A stretch of 6,961 nt of DNA. Source: an uncultured Panacagrimonas sp. GTDB taxonomy: Bacteria > Pseudomonadota > Gammaproteobacteria > Nevskiales > Nevskiaceae. The number at the start of each line of letters is the position of its first letter. Position 1 is the stretch's first letter. A program made the translations under genes and the position numbers. Under the pieces are notes generated by a model. The model saw only the letters and a program-made list of their open reading frames with translations, did no database searches and had not been told where the DNA came from. The stretch covers positions 1 through 6,961 of the forward strand of contig CAMLNE010000233.1 of the NCBI GenBank assembly GCA_946481265.1, in the 5' to 3' direction. Positions 1 through 6,961 of the stretch are shown here, piece by piece.

Positions 1-1
1 A

Positions 2-460
2 TCGACGCGGCCGATTCCGTGTTCGCCGCCGAGTTTGTTCAGCGTCTCGAGCAGTGCGACCGGATCGCGCACGCGCACGCTGCTCAGCCATGTGCTGCGG
101 CATGAGGACGGCGGACCCGATCCGGGGCTGGTCGCGCGAGCCGACGCGGTGGTGCGCGCAATGCTTCCGTACAGCCGCTGCTCGCTGCAGGACGTCAGCC
201 GTGCATTGGCGATGGCGCCACGCACGCTCCAGGAGCACCTGCAGGCGCAGGGCAGCAGCTTCCAGCAGATCCGGGATGCCGCGCGGGCGGACCTGGCCGC
301 GCGCTATCTGCGGGAATCGCGCATGAGCCTGTCCCAGGTCGCGGACGTGCTGGGTTTCGCCGAGCTGGCGGTGTTCAGCCGCTGCTTCCGTCGCTGGTAT
401 GGCATGACGGCGAGCCAGTGGCGCGCCGCCGCCCGCAAGGAGGGCGCGGCGTCCGGATAA
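2..460 (+). CDS. AraC-family transcriptional regulator, C-terminal part (5' truncated by window edge)
   Basis: Carboxy-terminal part of an AraC/XylS-family activator that binds DNA through two helix-turn-helix motifs. The first HTH is encoded around 182-250 (CSLQDVSRALAMAPRTLQEHL) and the second around 323-420, containing the family pattern SLSQVADVLGF, then FSRCFRRWYGMTASQWR. The spacing and the G-F...F.R.F..W.G.....R signature are typical of the family. The reading frame is open to the left edge, so the true start and the sensor domain lie outside the window; the TTG at 35 is not a credible start. The first ~25 codons of this frame (rich in Pro, Ser and Arg) look poor, whereas another frame reads IDAADSVFAAEFVQRLEQ over 1-54 and looks more like protein, so a frameshift near 60-90 is possible. 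The effector and target genes cannot be told from the sequence. Confidence 0.85.
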   Translation, partial: STRPIPCSPPSLFSVSSSATGSRTRTLLSHVLRHEDGGPDPGLVARADAVVRAMLPYSRCSLQDVSRALAMAPRTLQEHLQAQGSSFQQIRDAARADLAARYLRESRMSLSQVADVLGFAELAVFSRCFRRWYGMTASQWRAAARKEGAASG

Positions 461-499
461 GGTGTCCGCTGGCGGCCCAGGTAGTACCCGCATCCGGAC
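451..499. repeat. 8-bp perfect inverted repeat around the AraC stop codon
   Basis: GTCCGGAT at 451-458 is the exact reverse complement of ATCCGGAC at 492-499, with 33 bases between the arms. The left arm lies in the last codons of the AraC-type gene and reaches the first base of its TAA stop. There is no T-run after the right arm, so it is not a standard intrinsic terminator. It could be a weak transcript-end structure, an operator or chance in GC-rich DNA. Confidence 0.35.
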
Positions 500-595
500 A
501 GCGTGCCGGTCATCCGCGGGCCTGCCGTCAATGTCAGCCGCGCGTATGCTTGTCGACCTTCACGCCTGCCCAAGCCCGCCAGAGTCTCCGCCAAC

Positions 596-1282
596 ATGAA
601 CCGACCGGTCCCTGTGATCGCCGTCGACGGCCCCTCCGGGGTCGGCAAGGGCATGGTCATGCGCTGGCTGGCGCAACGCCTGGGCTGGCACCGGCTGGAC
701 AGCGGAGCGCTGTATCGCATCCTCGCGCTCGCCGCCAGCCGGGCCGGCATCGACCTGGCGGATCTGGGCGCAGTGGCGGCACTGGCGCGGACCCTGGATA
801 TCGAGTTCGGTGGAACCGGCGAGGAGGACGAATCGATCTGGGTGAACGGTGTCGACCTGGTCGGTTCCGTGCGGTCCGAGTCCACGGGCGGTCTGGCATC
901 CAGGATTGCAACCGCACCGGTGGTGCGGGCGGCCCTGCTGCAGCGCCAACGGGATTTTCGACAGCCGCCCGGATTGATTGCCGACGGCCGCGACATGGGG
1001 ACGGTGGTCTTTCCGGACGCCGATCTCAAGATCTTCCTGACCGCGAGCGCCGAGGAGCGCGCGCGCCGGCGCGCGGCGCAGTTGAGTGCACGCGGCCAGG
1101 TGGTTAGACTCGCCGACCTTTCAGCGGAGATCCGGGAGCGTGATGAGCGTGACCGGACCCGGGCGGTGGCTCCCATGGTGCCGGCACCCGACGCGGTCGA
1201 GATCGACACCAGCTCGCTAAGTCCAGCTCAAGTATTTGAACGGATAGACGAACTTCTGAAGACCCATGGCCTTATCCGCTGA
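596..1282 (+). CDS. cmk: Cytidylate kinase (CMP/dCMP kinase)
   Basis: Cytoplasmic NMP kinase that transfers phosphate from ATP to CMP or dCMP, giving CDP/dCDP for nucleic acid and phospholipid precursor synthesis. The 228-residue product matches the usual length (E. coli about 227). Visible motifs: P-loop GPSGVGKG at residues 12-19, the nucleobase-binding segment LDSGALYR at 34-41, DGRDMGTVVFPDA at 130-142, and the lid/Arg-rich segment RERDERDRTRAVAP at 180-193. The ATG at 596 is chosen because MNRPVPVIAVDGPSG aligns residue for residue with the E. coli start; the in-frame GTG at 503 would add 31 low-complexity residues. The Shine-Dalgarno sequence is poor (AGAG at 581-584, 11 bases away). 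Oddity: the residue after GKG, normally Thr in Cmk, is Met20. The gene normally precedes rpsA in gammaproteobacteria, as here; the usual upstream aroA/tyrA-type neighbour is absent and replaced by an AraC regulator. Confidence 0.96.
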   Translation: MNRPVPVIAVDGPSGVGKGMVMRWLAQRLGWHRLDSGALYRILALAASRAGIDLADLGAVAALARTLDIEFGGTGEEDESIWVNGVDLVGSVRSESTGGLASRIATAPVVRAALLQRQRDFRQPPGLIADGRDMGTVVFPDADLKIFLTASAEERARRRAAQLSARGQVVRLADLSAEIRERDERDRTRAVAPMVPAPDAVEIDTSSLSPAQVFERIDELLKTHGLIR

Positions 1283-1316
1283 CGCCGACCCGCAAGGGCC
1301 GGCGTCAGTTTTGTTT
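1279..1316 (+). terminator. Rho-independent terminator after cmk
   Basis: Stem CTGACGCCGAC (1279-1289) pairs with GCCGGCGTCAG (1298-1308) with one A-C mismatch. The CC/GG at 1290-1291 and 1296-1297 extends the stem and closes a GCAA (GNRA) tetraloop at 1292-1295. It is followed directly by TTTTGTTT (1309-1316). The cmk stop codon (1280-1282) lies inside the 5' arm. It should end cmk transcripts before rpsA, so rpsA probably needs its own promoter or read-through. Confidence 0.88.
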
Positions 1317-1421
1317 CTGGCGGTAGAAAACGTTCACGAGGGCCGGACCGGAGCGGCCTTTCGAATCCCAACCACCTGCCTCTCCGGCACGCGGCAGTAC
1401 ACCTAGTAGAGCGAGTCCTTA
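1317..1421 (+). promoter_or_regulatory. rpsA leader region with weak Shine-Dalgarno
   Basis: This 105-base stretch lies between the cmk terminator and the rpsA ATG. It must hold the rpsA promoter if the terminator is efficient, but I cannot pick convincing -35 and -10 boxes. A short hairpin is possible (GGCCG 1341-1345 with CGGCC 1354-1358, 8-base loop). The bases before the ATG (AGAGCGAGTCCTTA) contain no good match to GGAGG. In E. coli the rpsA initiation region also lacks a strong Shine-Dalgarno, is structured, and is repressed by free S1; similar autogenous control here is inference. Confidence 0.4.
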
Positions 1422-3104
<1,683 letters not shown>

Positions 3105-3113
3105 AGCTTCAGG

Positions 3114-3135
3114 TTTCGAGCGTATCCGCTCGAAA
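3114..3135. repeat. Perfect 9-bp hairpin just after rpsA
   Basis: TTTCGAGCG (3114-3122) and CGCTCGAAA (3127-3135) are perfect reverse complements with a TATC tetraloop. The hairpin begins 10 bases after the rpsA stop and lies 18 bases before the stem of the main terminator. It has no T-run of its own in either direction. It could protect the 3' end of the rpsA transcript or help RNA polymerase pause, which is inference. Confidence 0.7.
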
Positions 3136-3153
3136 ACACTGGAAAAAACTCGA

Positions 3154-3181
3154 GGGCCGCGCTTGCGCGGCCCTTTTTTTT
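3154..3181 (+). terminator. Strong rho-independent terminator after rpsA
   Basis: Perfect 8-bp stem GGGCCGCG (3154-3161) with CGCGGCCC (3166-3173), a CTTG tetraloop, and eight consecutive T residues (3174-3181). An A-rich stretch (3143-3148) precedes the stem. This is a textbook intrinsic terminator for rpsA and separates it from ihfB, whose ATG comes 38 bases later. Confidence 0.95.
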
Positions 3182-3219
3182 GGCCTATCGTCCGGGGCAT
3201 CAACGGCTCGCGAGGCGTC

Positions 3220-3555
3220 ATGACGAAGTCCGAACTCATCGAGCGGCTGGCGGCGCGCCAGACGCATCTCATGCAAAAAGACGTGGAACTGGCGGTCAAG
3301 CAGATCCTCGATCGCATCAGCCTGGCCCTGGCCCGGCAGGACCGCGTCGAGATCCGCGGGTTCGGCAGCTTCGCGTTGCATCACCGCCCGAGCCGTATTG
3401 GTCGCAACCCGAAGACCGGCGAGCCGGTGACCATCCCGGCCAAGCACGTGCCGCATTTCAAGCCGGGCAAGGAGATGCGCGAGAGAGTCAACGCAGGGGC
3501 GGCCACGACACCGATCATGGTTTCGGCGACCGCAGATGACGAAAGCGAGGACTGA
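3220..3555 (+). CDS. ihfB: Integration host factor beta subunit
   Basis: HU/IHF-family DNA-bending protein; with IHF alpha it forms a heterodimer that bends DNA sharply at specific sites in the nucleoid. The N-terminus [16 protein letters not shown] is almost identical to E. coli IhfB, distinguishing it from HU and IHF alpha. The dimerisation core ends in [14 protein letters not shown] (residues 43-56). The DNA-binding arm carries GRNPKTG (61-67) with intercalating Pro64, and [16 protein letters not shown] (76-91) closes the fold. At 111 residues it is longer than E. coli IhfB (94): a C-terminal extension follows residue 91 and ends in the acidic ADDESED. The ATG at 3220 is chosen by family alignment; the Shine-Dalgarno is weak (GAGG at 3212-3215). 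Only 38 bases separate it from the preceding terminator, so its promoter is either squeezed there (TATCGT at 3186 is a poor -10 candidate) or lies in the terminator region, or the gene depends on read-through. Confidence 0.97.
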   Translation: MTKSELIERLAARQTHLMQKDVELAVKQILDRISLALARQDRVEIRGFGSFALHHRPSRIGRNPKTGEPVTIPAKHVPHFKPGKEMRERVNAGAATTPIMVSATADDESED

Positions 3556-3680
3556 GGCCGGCATGACGGCTCTCCTTGCGCCATCGGTTTCAGCGGTCCC
3601 GGCTTTCGCCGGCGCCTCGGCCTCCTTTCGCGCTTCACGGGCGAGGGACAACGGCATCGCTTCGCGATCGAAGGGTTGAA
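3556..3680. other. ihfB-lapA intergenic region
   Basis: A 125-base gap. It contains a small hairpin CCGGC-TTTC-GCCGG (3599-3612) without a T-run, and another short one, ATCGC-TTC-GCGAT (around 3656-3668), just upstream of the lapA ribosome binding site. The lapA frame is open through much of this gap, but the translation there is Arg/Pro-rich and unlike the family. No convincing promoter is visible, so ihfB and lapAB may be co-transcribed. Confidence 0.4.
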
Positions 3681-3995
3681 GTGCTGCGTATCCTGGTTAT
3701 CGTCGCGCTGATCCTGTTCCTGGTCCTGGGCGCATCGATCGGCTACTTCAACGCGCAGGAAGTCCAGTTCGACTACCTCGCCGGCACCGTGACACTGCCG
3801 CTGATCGCCCTGGTCATCGGCGAATTCGTGCTGGCGGTGCTCTTGACGCTGCTGATCTGCCTGGGGCGCATGCTCGGTCTCAAGGCGGAGATCCGCCGGC
3901 TCCGCAAGCGCCTTCAGGGCACAGAGGCGGAACTCAAGTCGCTGCGCGATCTGCCGATCCGCGAAACCCCCGCCGTTCCCCTCAAAGATTCCTGA
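3681..3995 (+). CDS. lapA: LapA-type lipopolysaccharide assembly inner-membrane protein (DUF1049)
   Basis: Small inner-membrane partner of LapB in control of lipopolysaccharide synthesis (LapA/YciS family). The 104-residue product is close to E. coli LapA (102). It has two transmembrane segments (about residues 3-22 and 38-62) joined by a short loop containing YFNAQEVQFDYLAGTVTLPL, the family pattern N...V.FDYL.G...LPL. A basic, heptad-like cytoplasmic helix follows (LKAEIRRLRKRLQGTEAELKSL, about 67-88). The start is the GTG at 3681: AAGGG at 3671-3675 gives a good Shine-Dalgarno with 5-base spacing and the protein begins directly at the first membrane helix. A longer frame from 3576 would add a non-conserved Arg/Pro-rich leader. 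The stop TGA shares its A with the lapB ATG (TGATG), indicating translational coupling. The ihfB-lapA-lapB order is common in gammaproteobacteria. Confidence 0.93.
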   Translation: MLRILVIVALILFLVLGASIGYFNAQEVQFDYLAGTVTLPLIALVIGEFVLAVLLTLLICLGRMLGLKAEIRRLRKRLQGTEAELKSLRDLPIRETPAVPLKDS

Positions 3996-5170
3996 TGCTG
4001 GACAGCACGCTTGGCTGGCTGCTGTTTCCGCTCGGAACGGCACTCGGCTGGTACCTCGCGCGGCGAACGCCCGGATCGCAGGACGCGGCGCGACACGCGA
4101 CGAGTCCGCTGGTGGGCATCAGCACCCTGGCCAACGACGATCCCGATCAGGCGGTCGCGGCCCTGCTCGTCGCCGAGGAGCTGACCGAGGAAGCGGTCGA
4201 GCTGCACCTGACCCTGGGAGCGCTGTTCCGGCGGCGCGGCCAGGTGGATCGTGCACTGCGCGTACACGAGGCCCTGATCGGGAGGGCCACACTGACGCCG
4301 GCGCAGCGCAATCGCGCGGAGTTCGAACTGGCGGAGGATTACCTGAAGGCTGGCGTGCTGGATCGCGCCGAAAGGATCTATTCCTCCCTGGCGGACGCTG
4401 GCTACAAGTTGCTGGCCTGCCTGGAGGCGGTGATATCGATCAACGAGAGCTCGCATGACTGGCCGCGCGCCATCCAGGTCAGCCACCGTCTGGAGGCCGC
4501 CAGCGGCCTGTCGCGCCGCGCGATCACGGCGCAGTACCAGTGCGAGATGTCGGAGGAGGCCCGTCGCACCGGGAAGCTCGATGAGGCGCTGGCCCACGCG
4601 CGGCGTGCGCTGGCCACGGACGGCAGCTCGGCCCGCGCCAGTCTGGTGGTCGGGCGGCTCGCCCAGGGGCGCCAGGACTGGTCGGAGGCGACCACCGCCT
4701 ATGCGCGTGTCGCCGAGCAGGAACCCAGGCTGCTGCCGGAGATCGTGCGCCCGCTGTGGGAATGCTGCCGCGACTGGGGGCGTCCCGAGTACTTCGTGCA
4801 CTGGATGGAAGACCTGCCCGAGGACCAGCGCATCGGCATCATCGACGTGGTGCGCGCCGAGCTGTTGCAGGTCACCGGCATGGATCCGTCGGGTTTCCTG
4901 CTCGAGGCCTTCGAATCGCGTCCGAGCTGGAGCCTGCTCGAGCAGGTCGCCGGGCTCGATACGCCGCCGGACTCCGCGCTGCTCGGCCGCGTCTCGAACG
5001 CGATGCGCAGCGCGATCAAGACGCTCAGCCTGGAACGCCAGAAATACCAGTGCCAGAGTTGCGGCATGAAGCCTGCCCAGCTGTTCTGGCATTGCCCCAG
5101 CTGCAAGCAGTGGGGCACCGTGTTCCCGCTCGAGGACCGCTTGCAGGCACGCAGCAGTCCGCTGCCCTGA
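3995..5170 (+). CDS. lapB: Lipopolysaccharide assembly protein LapB (heat shock protein YciM)
   Basis: Membrane-anchored TPR protein that presents LpxC, the committing enzyme of lipid A synthesis, to the FtsH protease, so balancing lipopolysaccharide against phospholipid. The 391-residue product matches E. coli LapB (389). One N-terminal transmembrane helix (about residues 4-20, LGWLLFPLGTALGWYLARR) is followed by a cytoplasmic run of TPR helices from about residue 47 to 320, including ELHLTLGALFRRRGQVDRALRVHEALI. The C-terminal rubredoxin-type metal site is C353-x2-C356 and C367-x2-C370 in YQCQSCGMKPAQLFWHCPSC, as in E. coli. All four cysteines are present, so the protein should be functional. 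The ATG at 3995 overlaps the lapA stop by one base, explaining the missing independent Shine-Dalgarno. No internal deletion or frameshift is seen. Confidence 0.97.
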   Translation: MLDSTLGWLLFPLGTALGWYLARRTPGSQDAARHATSPLVGISTLANDDPDQAVAALLVAEELTEEAVELHLTLGALFRRRGQVDRALRVHEALIGRATLTPAQRNRAEFELAEDYLKAGVLDRAERIYSSLADAGYKLLACLEAVISINESSHDWPRAIQVSHRLEAASGLSRRAITAQYQCEMSEEARRTGKLDEALAHARRALATDGSSARASLVVGRLAQGRQDWSEATTAYARVAEQEPRLLPEIVRPLWECCRDWGRPEYFVHWMEDLPEDQRIGIIDVVRAELLQVTGMDPSGFLLEAFESRPSWSLLEQVAGLDTPPDSALLGRVSNAMRSAIKTLSLERQKYQCQSCGMKPAQLFWHCPSCKQWGTVFPLEDRLQARSSPLP

Positions 5171-5181
5171 GGAGTCCTTGC

Positions 5182-5808
5182 ATGGAAAAGGAGCTGATCT
5201 ACGTCGCCGATCCAATGTGCTCCTGGTGCTGGGGCTTCTCCCCGGTGATCCAGACCGTGGCCGGACTGATCAAGGATCGCGCGGCCTTGCGCGTGCTGCC
5301 GGGCGGCCTGCGCATGGATACCCAGGTCGCGCTGTCGCAGCACGAGGTCGACCACATCATGGCGGAATGGCGCCGGATCGCGCAGCAGACCGGACAGCCC
5401 TTCGATTTCGAACGGCCGCTCGACACCGATTACGTCTACAACACCGGGCCGGCCTGCCGTGCGCTGTCGCTGATGATCCGCGAACGACCCGCCTGCGGCC
5501 TGGACTATCTCAAGAGTCTGCAGCAGGCGTTCTATGTCGGCCGCCGGGATCTCAAGGAGGCCGAGGTGCTGGCCGACTACGCGCAGACCTACGGCCTGGC
5601 GCGTGCGGATTTCCTGGCCGGGCTCGAGCAGCCTGCGGCAGTCGAGGCGCTCGACGCCGATGTGGCCTTCGTGCGTCGCTGCGGCGTGGAGGGGTTTCCC
5701 GCGGTGCTGCTGCGCAGCGGTTCGCGCATCCAGCGCCTCACCATCGGCTACCAGCCCTACGAGGTCCTCGAGCCCCACCTGCGACGCTGGCTGGACGCCG
5801 TCGATTGA
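5182..5808 (+). CDS. DsbA-family (FrnE-like) cytoplasmic thiol oxidoreductase
   Basis: Predicted thioredoxin-fold protein of the DsbA/FrnE superfamily (COG3531-like), 208 residues. The N-terminal strand leads straight into the redox motif C13-S-W-C16 within DPMCSWCWGFSP, a context typical of this subgroup rather than periplasmic DsbA (CPHC). An alpha-helical insertion spans roughly residues 50-155. The fold returns with GVEGFPAVLL, where Pro173 is the expected cis-proline facing the active site. There is no signal peptide or membrane helix, so it probably acts in the cytoplasm, perhaps in thiol-disulfide exchange or stress defence; the substrate is unknown. The start at 5182 has a strong Shine-Dalgarno, GAGGAG (5169-5174), 7 bases upstream, which overlaps the lapB stop codon; co-transcription and probable coupling with lapB follow. 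Distant homology to glutathione S-transferase kappa/HCCA isomerase is an alternative, but the CxxC argues for redox function. Confidence 0.9.
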   Translation: MEKELIYVADPMCSWCWGFSPVIQTVAGLIKDRAALRVLPGGLRMDTQVALSQHEVDHIMAEWRRIAQQTGQPFDFERPLDTDYVYNTGPACRALSLMIRERPACGLDYLKSLQQAFYVGRRDLKEAEVLADYAQTYGLARADFLAGLEQPAAVEALDADVAFVRRCGVEGFPAVLLRSGSRIQRLTIGYQPYEVLEPHLRRWLDAVD

Positions 5809-6017
5809 GCGCTTCCGGAAGCTCGCCGCCGGGTACGCGGTGAAACCGGGCGGGGCGGGCGACCTACTCCGAAGGGGAGCTTGCACAACCCCGCAAAGAG
5901 TGTTGTCCTGCGGCCCCCGGCGGTGCGTTCACGGCTGCCCGACGCCTCGGGAACCCTGTTTCACGAGGCCATGCTTTCAATCAACGCCGGCAACAACCGG
6001 TCATGAGGAGATTCGTG
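5809..6017. other. Intergenic region with inverted repeats upstream of the aldehyde dehydrogenase
   Basis: A 209-base non-coding gap. It holds a 12-base perfect palindrome GCTTCCGGAAGC (5811-5822) three bases after the preceding stop, an inverted repeat ACAAC-N12-GTTGT (5885-5906), and GCCTCG (5944-5949) paired with CGAGGC (5964-5969). None is followed by a T-run, so no intrinsic terminator is supported. The ACAAC/GTTGT dyad could be an operator for the aldehyde dehydrogenase gene. I see no clear sigma-70 promoter, and the only TTGCA (5881-5885) lacks the GG expected for a sigma-54 site. Confidence 0.4.
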
Positions 6018-6961
6018 ATGGACGGAGATCGTGGTTTGACCGTACTGCTCCCTTCGGTGCAGTCGTTCCTGAAGGAGCCGCGCAAGGTATTCATCGACGG
6101 CAAGTGGGTCGGCGCCAAGAGCGGCAAGACCTTCGAGGTGTTCAACCCGGCGACGGGTAGCGTCATCGGCCATGCCGCAGCCTGCGAGAAGGCGGACGTG
6201 GATGCCGCGGTGGCCGCGGCGCGCAAGGCCTTCGACCAGGGCCCCTGGACGAAGATGACGCCGTCGGAACGCGGCCGGATCATCTGGAAGGTGGGCGACC
6301 TGATCCTCAAGTACACCGAGGAACTGGCCCAGCTCGAAGCGATCGACAACGGCAAGCCGATCTCCATTGCCCGCGCCGCAGACGTGGTGCTGGCCGCCGA
6401 CATCTTCCACTACATGGCGGGCTGGGCGACCAAGATCGAGGGCAACTCGCTGTCGCTGTCCGTGCCGTACACGCCGGGGGTCGAGTACCAGGCCTTCACG
6501 CGCAAGGAGCCGGTCGGCGTGGTGGCGCAGATCATCCCCTGGAACTTCCCCCTGCTGATGGCGGCGTGGAAGCTGGCGCCGGTGCTCGCCTCGGGCTGCA
6601 CGGTGGTCATGAAGCTGGCCGAAGAGACCCCGATGTCGGGTCTGCGCCTGGCGGCGATCCTGCAGGAAGCCGGCGTTCCGGACGGCGTGGTGAACATCCT
6701 CACCGGCTTCGGCGAGACCTGCGGCGCGCCGCTGGCCGCGCATCCGAATGTCGACAAGGTCGCGTTCACCGGCTCGACCGAAGTGGGCAAGCTGATCGTG
6801 CGGGCCGCGTCGAACGACCTGAAGAAGGTCACGCTGGAACTGGGCGGCAAGTCGCCGAACATCATCTGCGACGACGCCGACCTGGATATCGCGATTCCGG
6901 GCGCGGCGATGGGCATCTTCTTCAACCACGGCCAGGCCTGCTGCGCGGGTTCGCGCCTGTT
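6018..6961 (+). CDS. NAD(P)-dependent aldehyde dehydrogenase (3' end beyond window)
   Basis: First 314 residues of a class 1/2-like aldehyde dehydrogenase, which oxidises an aldehyde to the acid with NAD(P)+ through a cysteine thioester. Visible: IPWNFP (173-178) with the oxyanion-hole Asn176, coenzyme-binding Lys199 in VVMKLAEETP, the Rossmann-type GSTEVG (252-257), general base Glu274 in LELGGKSPN, and the nucleophile Cys308 in FFNHGQACCAGSRL, where the window ends. Full-length relatives are about 490-500 residues, so roughly the catalytic domain end and oligomerisation strand are missing. The N-terminal leader LLPSVQSFLKEPRKVFIDGKWV resembles phenylacetaldehyde/betaine-aldehyde-type enzymes, but substrate cannot be assigned. 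The ATG at 6018 has a strong Shine-Dalgarno GAGGAG (6005-6010) at 7 bases; the in-frame GTG at 6015 is a less likely start. The 209-base gap suggests its own promoter rather than membership in the lapAB unit. Confidence 0.95.
   Translation, partial: MDGDRGLTVLLPSVQSFLKEPRKVFIDGKWVGAKSGKTFEVFNPATGSVIGHAAACEKADVDAAVAAARKAFDQGPWTKMTPSERGRIIWKVGDLILKYTEELAQLEAIDNGKPISIARAADVVLAADIFHYMAGWATKIEGNSLSLSVPYTPGVEYQAFTRKEPVGVVAQIIPWNFPLLMAAWKLAPVLASGCTVVMKLAEETPMSGLRLAAILQEAGVPDGVVNILTGFGETCGAPLAAHPNVDKVAFTGSTEVGKLIVRAASNDLKKVTLELGGKSPNIICDDADLDIAIPGAAMGIFFNHGQACCAGSRL

Noticed and set aside
503..595. Upstream GTG start for cmk adding 31 residues
   Set aside because: The added residues are not Cmk-like, and the ATG at 596 aligns exactly with the family N-terminus.
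304..1209. 301-codon antisense open frame over the AraC gene and cmk
   Set aside because: Ser/Arg/Ala-rich low-complexity translation opposite two recognisable genes; a codon-bias shadow.
3576..3680. Upstream start for lapA
   Set aside because: The extra leader is Arg/Pro-rich with no family match, while GTG 3681 has a well-spaced AAGGG and begins at the first membrane helix.
3914..5215. 433-codon antisense open frame over lapB
   Set aside because: Opposite a well-supported LapB with intact motifs; Gln/Arg/Leu-rich shadow translation.
5866..5885. Possible sigma-54 promoter ending in TTGCA upstream of the aldehyde dehydrogenase
   Set aside because: The GG that must lie ten bases before the GC is absent (5871-5872 is GA).
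4699..5886. 395-codon antisense open frame over lapB and the oxidoreductase gene
   Set aside because: Overlaps two real + strand genes and shows no recognisable domain.
5961..6929. 322-codon antisense open frame over the aldehyde dehydrogenase
   Set aside because: His/Arg/Asp-rich shadow of the dehydrogenase reading frame, whose catalytic motifs are clear on the + strand.

Overview
The window looks like an ordinary chromosomal segment of a high-GC gammaproteobacterium. Every gene I can support lies on the + strand, and codon third positions are mostly G or C. The run cmk, rpsA, ihfB, lapA, lapB is a conserved gammaproteobacterial core block, and LapA/LapB are typical of that class. I cannot name the genus; a Nevskiales- or Xanthomonadales-like lineage is only an impression from protein similarity.

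Layout. Positions 2-460: 3' part of an AraC-family regulator, cut by the left edge, with a possible frameshift near 60-90. 461-595: intergenic, holding part of an inverted repeat. 596-1282: cytidylate kinase (cmk), ending in an intrinsic terminator. 1317-1421: rpsA leader with a weak Shine-Dalgarno sequence. 1422-3104: ribosomal protein S1 (rpsA), followed by a hairpin and a strong intrinsic terminator. 3220-3555: IHF beta subunit (ihfB). 3681-3995 and 3995-5170: lapA and lapB, translationally coupled at TGATG. 5182-5808: a cytoplasmic FrnE-like DsbA-family thiol oxidoreductase, whose ribosome binding site overlaps the lapB stop. 5809-6017: intergenic with short inverted repeats. 6018 to the right edge: N-terminal two thirds of an NAD(P)-dependent aldehyde dehydrogenase.

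How they fit together: cmk (pyrimidine nucleotide supply), rpsA (translation initiation) and ihfB (DNA bending) are housekeeping genes separated by terminators. lapA/lapB form the module that recruits FtsH to degrade LpxC and so sets the rate of lipopolysaccharide synthesis. The thiol oxidoreductase appears to be carried on the lapAB transcript. The AraC regulator and the aldehyde dehydrogenase flank the block and look like lineage-specific neighbours.

I found no mobile element, CRISPR array, RNA gene or evidence of a novel multi-gene system. The points worth a second look are modest: a Thr-to-Met change in the Cmk P-loop, the possible frameshift in the AraC gene, the unusual flanks of the core block, the lapB/oxidoreductase coupling, and several inverted repeats.
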